From the NCBI GenBank assembly GCA_935421135.1, contig OW285193.1, positions 16,354,099-16,418,098 on the forward strand: DNA of 64,000 nucleotides. The letters run 5' to 3'. This document shows, in pieces, positions 59,155-64,000 of this stretch. The notes beneath the pieces were generated by a model. It had not been told where the DNA came from and searched no databases. It was given only the letters and a program-made list of their open reading frames with translations. The position numbers were made by a program, and so were the translations under genes. Numbering within the stretch: the stretch's first letter is position 1; each line of letters starts with the position of its first letter. The DNA comes from Bugulina stolonifera. Its lineage: Eukaryota; Bryozoa; Gymnolaemata; Cheilostomatida; Bugulidae.

Positions 59155-59565
59155 ATGGCCCCTCGCATAGTTCCATATTTTCCTGATGAGTCAGGTGAGA
59201 TGTATGAAGACTATTATGCAAACCAGGTGGGAGAGGGAATGAGTGTGTACAGGGGAAAACCTATTATGACGGGTAATGGGATCGGCTCACTCTTTTCTGG
59301 ACTGGCCCGAGGGGTCCTTCCCATGCTAAAGAATGGTGCCAAAACTATTGGGAAAAAGCTATTGACTACTGGAGCTTCGGTTCTGGGAGATGTAATCAAG
59401 GGAGAGAACTTCAAATCCTCTGCAGCAAAACGTTTTCGTGAAGCTGGTGGGGATCTTCTAGGTGATGTAGAAGATGAATTACGTGAACCACCTGCCAAAC
59501 GTGCACGAGTTAGTCAAAAGTCTACAAAGAAAAAGCGTAAAGGAAGAAAAACAGTTTTTGACTAA
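59155..59565 (+). CDS. Polinton small virion-type protein (protein VI-like), 136 aa
   Basis: The ATG at 59155 is the first in frame, since the codon at 59140 is GTG and lies within the previous gene. The middle holds a glycine-rich and amphipathic stretch (GNGIGSLFSGLARGVLPMLK, then IGKKLLTTGASVLGDVI) reminiscent of the membrane-lytic helix of adenovirus protein VI. The C-terminus is strongly basic (PAKRARVSQK and KKKRKGRK), a probable nuclear localisation signal or DNA-binding tail. Many Polintons carry such a gene next to the capsid genes. The assignment is by pattern and position. Confidence 0.78.
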   Translation: MAPRIVPYFPDESGEMYEDYYANQVGEGMSVYRGKPIMTGNGIGSLFSGLARGVLPMLKNGAKTIGKKLLTTGASVLGDVIKGENFKSSAAKRFREAGGDLLGDVEDELREPPAKRARVSQKSTKKKRKGRKTVFD

Positions 59566-59575
59566 ATGAAAGATA

Positions 59576-59584
59576 AATATATAA
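59576..59584 (+). promoter_or_regulatory. Possible TATA box of the major capsid gene
   Basis: AATATATAAT lies 90 bases before the ATG at 59671, followed by CTCACCACTCCCCACTCTTAG, pyrimidine-rich like the region before the minor capsid start. The 105-base gap to the previous gene is the largest between plus-strand genes in the element, so an independent promoter is likely. Confidence 0.45.
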
Positions 59585-59670
59585 TCCACACCTAGACTCA
59601 CCACTCCCCACTCTTAGACAAGCGATTGTAGGAGCAAGTACTAGATGGAACAACTCTCACACTATCGAAC

Positions 59671-61017
59671 ATGTCCGTCACACATCGAGCCATCTCTCTC
59701 TCCAAGGTTTCTGAAGACTCTCCAGACACGGTTGACTCCAGTTTTGACTTATTTGCCACTCCGCCAACTCATACTAGCGTGCTCAGAGGTGAGTGGGTAC
59801 CTTTGGCTCCTGTTACGGACTCCCCTGATGGCACTATTGAATTTAACATCCCGCCCGCAGACGAACTCTACACAGATCTATCAAGGTCTTACTTACACAC
59901 CACAGTAAAGGTGAGCAAGGCTGATGGAAGCGTACTACCTGCGGAAGAACAACTAAAGGTTGTTCCAGGGGACAATTTTATGCACAGTCTCTTTTCTTCT
60001 GCCACTGTTCAACTGGCCGGGCAAGATGTTGAGTATGAACCAAACTATGGACATAGAGCTTATGTCGAGAATCTCCTAAACTATGGTAAAGATGCTAAGA
60101 GCACATATATGAAAGTTGGGAGTGGGTGGATGGAGGATGAAGGAACTGGAGAAGACTATGATGGTATACCTCCCGAAGTGGTTGAAAAAAGAAAGAAACT
60201 TATAGCCACAAGTAAAGAGATGAGCTTCTATGGGAGACCTAGGTTGAGTATGTTTTCTCAAGGAAGACTTATTCCACCAGGAGTTCGCTCTCGCCTTACT
60301 CTACAACGTGCTATTCCACAAATGGCCCTCTTAGCAGAAACAGACAACCCTGCAGGAGGGGCGAAGATTTCTATAACTAAGACAGAATTGTGGATTCGAC
60401 GTGTACAAGCCAATCCGGCCTTACAAAAAGCACAAATGGATGTTTGGGTTGTGCAACAAGAGTCTATAAAACTACCAATTGACCGAATAAAAACTCATTT
60501 CCATGTCATCCCTGCTGGACACCAGTCAGTGAGAGTAAACTTTGATCAAGCGGGACAGAAGCCAAACAGAGTCTTTGTCGGACTAGTCAACCATACTGCA
60601 AAGAGTGGAACGTATAAGCAAAATCCCTTCAAATTTGGACATAACAATCTAAGTTCATTAGAATTACTAATTGATGGAACACCGGTGACCCGAAGATATG
60701 AACCAAATTTTGCAAGTGGAAAGTTTGCTCGTGAATTCATGAATTTGTTCACTGTCACAAATACATCCGATGCTGACACAGGGAATGAGATCTCCCCTAG
60801 CAAATACAAGTCCTGCGCTGCTCTCTACGCCTTTGACATTTCAGGAGATTTGTGTGATGACAACTTTCACTTGTTATCAAATGGGAGTCTATCTATTAAT
60901 CTAGCATTTGCTAATCAAACTCAAAATACACTTGGACTGTTTGTATACGAAGAAAAAGATGACATTATCTACTTGAATGCAAATCACGAAGTATCTATGG
61001 TAGCCGGGATGATGTAA
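59671..61017 (+). CDS. Major capsid protein (double jelly roll, hexon-like)
   Basis: A 448-residue protein at the position of the Polinton major capsid gene, between the penton-like and protease genes. Features shared with the family include an N-terminal segment with LRGEWVPLAPVTD and IEFNIPPADELYTDLSRSYL, a central YGRPRLSMFSQGRLIPPGV region, and a C-terminal half with beta-rich segments and RRYEPNF followed by YAFDISGD. In Polintons and adintoviruses this protein forms trimers of two jelly rolls that build the icosahedral shell. The frame is intact. The protease gene follows after six bases. Confidence 0.9.
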   Translation: MSVTHRAISLSKVSEDSPDTVDSSFDLFATPPTHTSVLRGEWVPLAPVTDSPDGTIEFNIPPADELYTDLSRSYLHTTVKVSKADGSVLPAEEQLKVVPGDNFMHSLFSSATVQLAGQDVEYEPNYGHRAYVENLLNYGKDAKSTYMKVGSGWMEDEGTGEDYDGIPPEVVEKRKKLIATSKEMSFYGRPRLSMFSQGRLIPPGVRSRLTLQRAIPQMALLAETDNPAGGAKISITKTELWIRRVQANPALQKAQMDVWVVQQESIKLPIDRIKTHFHVIPAGHQSVRVNFDQAGQKPNRVFVGLVNHTAKSGTYKQNPFKFGHNNLSSLELLIDGTPVTRRYEPNFASGKFAREFMNLFTVTNTSDADTGNEISPSKYKSCAALYAFDISGDLCDDNFHLLSNGSLSINLAFANQTQNTLGLFVYEEKDDIIYLNANHEVSMVAGMM

Positions 61018-61023
61018 AAAAAA

Positions 61024-61551
61024 ATGGATACATTCTCAATCTCGAATATTCTATCTGATGATAAACTCTCATCAACCTCCTTTAGAGGAGTTATGCCAAG
61101 GGATCACTTCTTAGACTCCTTCTCCCCATCTGGATCTTTTGTTTTCAACACTCAAACAAGTGAGAAAAGTGGCGAGCATTGGATCTCTGTTTTTTCGAAT
61201 GGAAAAGAAATAGAGTATTTCGACTCCTATGGTCTCCCCCCTTCTATTTATCCTGATGTGGGTAAGATGTTACAACAATGGGGAATACCAATAGTATGGA
61301 ATGGAGAGTGTCTACAAGAAGAGAGTACTAACGTGTGTGGAGACTACTGCATCTTGTTCTGTCTCCTTCGAGCTCGAGGGTGGAGTATGGAGGGAATAAT
61401 TACACGGCTAAGCAGAGTAGAAGGAAGAGTTCGAGATCATTCTATAAGAGCTCTATTTCAACGTTTATACTATAATAAAAGAAATAATACTTTCCCACTC
61501 ACAACGCATGTAAACAATATTATGCTTTTTTCACCTTTTCACTTTGACTAG
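61024..61551 (+). CDS. Adenain-like cysteine protease (C5/Ulp1 type)
   Basis: A 175-residue protease that matures capsid proteins in adenovirus-like systems. The catalytic set is visible: His 52 in GEHWIS, Asp 67 in YFDSYG, Gln 98 in NGECLQ (oxyanion hole) and Cys 105 in NVCGDYC. The order His, Asp, Gln, Cys is that of adenain and Polinton proteases. It starts six bases after the major capsid gene and ends the plus-strand gene series. An A24 tract and AATAAA lie downstream. Confidence 0.93.
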   Translation: MDTFSISNILSDDKLSSTSFRGVMPRDHFLDSFSPSGSFVFNTQTSEKSGEHWISVFSNGKEIEYFDSYGLPPSIYPDVGKMLQQWGIPIVWNGECLQEESTNVCGDYCILFCLLRARGWSMEGIITRLSRVEGRVRDHSIRALFQRLYYNKRNNTFPLTTHVNNIMLFSPFHFD

Positions 61552-61784
61552 AGAGAAATACTTCACCTTACTTATAATTCGTTTTTATACTACTATAACT
61601 AAAAAAAAAAAAAAAAAAAAAAAAGAGACCAATAGTTTTTATCTTACCTGCATTCTTTTTTTTTTTTTTCTTTGCTTTTTAGATTTCTGCTTGATTCTTG
61701 ATTCTTTTATTTTTTCTCTATTTATCTTCGTAATAAAACAATACTACTGAAGAAAGCTGCATCTTTTCTATCTTGGAATAATAC
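61552..61784. terminator. Convergent polyadenylation region
   Basis: Plus-strand genes end at 61551 and the minus-strand gene ends at 61785. The gap has an A24 run (61601-61624), a T-rich block (about 61657-61680), AATAAA on the plus strand (61732-61737) and AATAAA on the minus strand (61706-61711). Both transcript sets probably end here. Confidence 0.65.
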
Positions 61785-62045
61785 TCATCCATGGGTTGTT
61801 GTGGTCTCGCCCCTATCCGAGGCCCGCTCCGGGGAGGACGGAGAGTCCACCATGTTAGAAAGATCCTTTCGGGCAGGACTCCCCACTCCTATTATTTTCC
61901 CCTTCTTCCGTGCCTCTTTTAACGCATCCACCTCTTCTTTCCCCTTCTGACTGCACTCTTCTTCCTCAATAATTCCATCCATTTGTGAGTCCGTTAAGCC
62001 CGCAAATAACTCTTCTTGGTTTTGTACTATGTTGTCAGTATCCAT
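61785..62045 (-). CDS. Polinton small acidic protein, 86 aa
   Basis: The only substantial minus-strand gene of the element. It begins with an acidic stretch (LTDSQMDGIIEEEE), followed by a basic helix (ALKEARKKGKII) and a serine/proline-rich tail. No family recognised. A TATA-like GTATAAAG (about 62128-62136 on the minus strand) lies about 85 bases upstream of the ATG, which supports real transcription. The opposite orientation and own promoter suggest an early or regulatory role, but this is inference. It could also be a remnant of a larger module lost with the polymerase. Confidence 0.62.
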   Translation of the reverse strand: MDTDNIVQNQEELFAGLTDSQMDGIIEEEECSQKGKEEVDALKEARKKGKIIGVGSPARKDLSNMVDSPSSPERASDRGETTTTHG

Positions 62046-62127
62046 TGATAATGTACTATTGTAGTAGTGTAGCTGTACAGTAGTGATGTGGTGAACTTTG
62101 AATGCTGAGACTGTGATCCCACTCTCC

Positions 62128-62136
62128 CTTTATACA
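62128..62136 (-). promoter_or_regulatory. TATA box of the minus-strand Polinton gene
   Basis: Minus-strand GTATAAAGG, about 85 bases upstream of the ATG at 62045, just outside the left edge of the inverted minisatellite. Confidence 0.5.
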
Positions 62137-62164
62137 ACTGCTCATTTCTTGACTCCTCCCTTTT

Positions 62165-62985
62165 TTTTATCCAATCCCAATGTGACCCGATGTGAATCCG
62201 AAGCCTTCCGATGTGAATCCGAAGCCTCCCGATGCATCCCGATGTGAATCCGAAGCCTTCCGATGCATCCCGATGTGATTCCGAAGCTTCCCGATGCATC
62301 CCGATGCATCCCGATGTGAATCCGAAGCTTCCCGATGCATCCCGATGTGATTCCGAAGCTTCCCGATGCATCCCGATGTGATTCCGAAGCTTCCCGATGC
62401 ATCCCGATGTGAATCCGAAGCTTCCCGATGCATCCCGATGTGATTCCGAAGCTTCCCGATGCATCCCGATGTGATTCCGAAGCTTCCCGATGCATCCCGA
62501 TGTGATTCCGAAGCTTCCCGATGCATCCCGATGTGATTCCGAAGCTTCCCGATGCATCCCGATGTGATTCCGAAGCTTCCCGATGCATCCCGATGCATCC
62601 CGATGTGAATTGACACATCGGGATGCATCGGGAAGCTTCGGAATCACATCGGGATGCATCGGGATGCATCGGGAAGCTTCGGAATCACATCGGGATGCAT
62701 CGGGAAGCTTCGGAATCACATCGGGATGCATCGGGAAGCTTCGGATTCACATCGGGATGCATCGGGAAGCTTCGGAATCACATCGGGAAGCTTCGGAATC
62801 ACATCGGGATGCATCGGGAGGCTTCGGATTCACATCGGGGTGCATCGGGAGGCTTCGGATTCACATCGGGGTGCATCGGGAGGCTTCGGATTCACATCGG
62901 GGTGCATCGGGAGGCTTCGGATTCACATCGGGGTGCATCGGGAGGCTTCGGATTCACATCGGGAGGCTTCGGATTCACATCGGGG
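62165..62985. repeat. Inverted 31-bp minisatellite (large palindrome) inside the Polinton
   Basis: The unit is GATGCATCGGGAAGCTTCGG plus AATCACATCGG. About 14 copies run in minus orientation on the left (62165-62605) and about 12 in plus orientation on the right (62622-62985), meeting at a short spacer near 62606-62621. Inner units have AAGCTT, outer units on both sides AGGCTT. Each unit itself contains the palindromes GATGCATC and GAAGCTTC. Whole arms can form a very long hairpin. The unit has no stop codon in the long frames on either strand, so long open frames arise in several frames without being genes. Confidence 0.93.
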
Positions 62986-63282
62986 TGGGGAAATGGTTAG
63001 ACTCCGCCCACTGAATACTACTATTTAAGGTATAAGTTTCTCACTCTAGCAGTATGAACAATCAGCCTCTAGTCAACAGAGTGAGAGTAAACAGAGACAG
63101 CTACCTACTAGTCAGTGCCTGATCAGAGATGTCAACAAGTAGAACATAAGGTTAGTGTTAAATGGAGTAATTGGCAGCAATTGTGAAGTGTTTATTGTAT
63201 AAAATGCTATCAAGCTAAAAAATAACTCACACCCTACTACTATATATTTTTATAGGGAGGCTAAACAATTTAATATATTACA
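62986..63282. other. Polinton region between minisatellite and right TIR
   Basis: It holds a TATA-like CTATTTAAGG (about 63021-63030) pointing right, followed by TTCTCACTCTAGCAGTATG, but only an 18-codon frame follows at 63054. A good splice donor-like AAGGTTAGT occurs near 63149. No protein gene is seen. It may be a leftover promoter of a lost gene or a non-coding transcript start. Confidence 0.45.
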
Positions 63283-63609
63283 TTATAGTCCCACCCCAGT
63301 GGAACTCGGAATGGGCGGCGGGCCGCTGCCTAGTCGCTTGGCCCGGTGGATACGGGGCACCGGCGTCGCCTCCACGTGTACGGTCGGCGCCGCACGCAAC
63401 GTGGGCGGACGCGGCTTGACCGCCTCAAACGATTGGTCGTTCGGGTGAGTGGGGGTTGCGGGGTGGGGAGGGTGGGCGGCGGTGGAGGAGGGGTGGCGGT
63501 GATGACGGTGATGGCGGCGGCGGCGGCGGCGGCGGCGGTGGTGGTGGTGGTGGTGGCGGCGGCGGCGGCGGTGGCGGTGGTGGTGGTGGCGGCGGTGGTG
63601 GTGGTGGCG

Positions 63610-63640
<31 letters not shown>

Positions 63641-64000
63641 TGGTGAGGGCGGTGGTGGTGGCGGCGGCGACGGCGGTGGTGAGGGCGGCGGTGGCGGCGG
63701 CGGCGACGGCGGTGGCGCGGACGGGACGAGGGCGGTGGCGGGGAGGGGGGAGGAGTGGGAGGTGGGGGAGGGGGAGGGGAGGAGGGTGGGAAGGAGGAAG
63801 GGAAGGGGTCGTGGCCGGGTTCGGGGTCAAGTGTGCAAATGTTTTTTCGACCAATCAGAAGGGGGGATTTTGGGGTGACCTTGGCAAGGTCGTGTGCAAA
63901 ATTTTTGTGCTCTTCTGTGATTGGTTGAAATCGGAAATACCGGCTTGTGATTGGTTGAAAACAGGGGTCAATGAGTGCGTGTCTGTCTAGAAGTGCACTG
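63283..64000. repeat. Right terminal inverted repeat of the Polinton
   Basis: Reverse complement of 53180-53897, same length. It ends GAAGTGCACTG at the window edge. The GGC/GGT tract occupies about 63490-63730. The true outer end and target-site duplication may lie beyond 64000. Confidence 0.92.

Larger units (their letters stand above)
53180..64000 (+). mobile_element. Polinton/Maverick-type virus-like element without DNA polymerase
   Basis: A 10.8-kb element is bounded by 718-bp terminal inverted repeats and reaches the last base of the window, so its right edge and target-site duplication are not visible. It encodes packaging ATPase, chromodomain integrase, minor and major capsid proteins and an adenain-like protease, the core set of Polintons/adintoviruses, plus five small or unknown proteins. 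All frames are open. Canonical Polintons are 15-20 kb and encode a protein-primed DNA polymerase B, and none is present here. Genes on the plus strand are packed with short gaps or overlaps, and one gene lies opposite at the right. The candidate 6-bp left flank is 53174-53179 if the end is at 53180. Confidence 0.9.

Noticed and set aside
62165..62985. CRISPR-like array
   Set aside because: Repeats are contiguous without unique spacers, in inverted halves, and the DNA is eukaryotic.
62027..63028. Open frames of 120-234 aa across the inverted minisatellite on both strands
   Set aside because: The 31-bp unit lacks stop codons, so several frames stay open automatically. The peptides are only the repeat read in turning frames.
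1..64000. tRNA or rRNA genes
   Set aside because: I looked for the tRNA B-box pattern and rRNA-like blocks while reading and saw none that I could support.

Overview
The window is animal nuclear DNA: AT-rich, with intron-split genes (GT/AG junctions, mostly short introns), many minisatellites, MITEs and solo LTRs, and one large virus-like transposon. The gene content (a LOTUS/Tudor germ-granule protein, COX4, a PLP decarboxylase, class V aminotransferases, rhodopsin-type GPCRs) and compact structure suggest an invertebrate. A sponge or other non-bilaterian is my best guess, held weakly because no clade-diagnostic marker is visible.

Layout of the host part: 1947-12279 (+) is a 20-exon LOTUS/Tudor gene (TDRD5/TDRD7 type). 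13466-16704 (+) is COX4 in five exons. 17755-18561 is a solo LTR. 19791-24941 (+) is a glutamate/cysteine-sulfinate decarboxylase-like gene in 11 exons. 25639-29961 (+) and 30949-34835 (-) are two paralogous class V aminotransferase genes arranged tail to tail, with a small MITE between them. 36.3-44.4 kb and 45.4-52.1 kb are two tandem copies of a segment that each carry a minus-strand GPCR gene. The first copy has gained two LTR insertions, and for one of them the second copy preserves the empty site. A third, more diverged copy begins near 52.8 kb.

From 53180 to at least 64000 lies a compact Polinton/Maverick-type element with 718-bp terminal inverted repeats. It carries ten plus-strand genes: an unknown coiled-coil protein, a small membrane protein, a packaging ATPase, two small proteins of uncertain role, an integrase with chromodomain, a penton-like minor capsid protein, a small protein VI-like protein, a double-jelly-roll-type major capsid protein and an adenain-like protease. 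One small acidic gene lies on the minus strand. All reading frames are open and the two TIRs look identical, so the copy is probably young. No protein-primed DNA polymerase B is present. The place where one might expect more genes holds a head-to-head inverted 31-bp minisatellite of about 0.8 kb. This polymerase-less, capsid-complete element is the most unusual object in the window.

Most host gene models below were built by hand from splice signals and reading phase. Their exon phases close and their totals are multiples of three, except for the two GPCR genes, where a small exon is probably missed.
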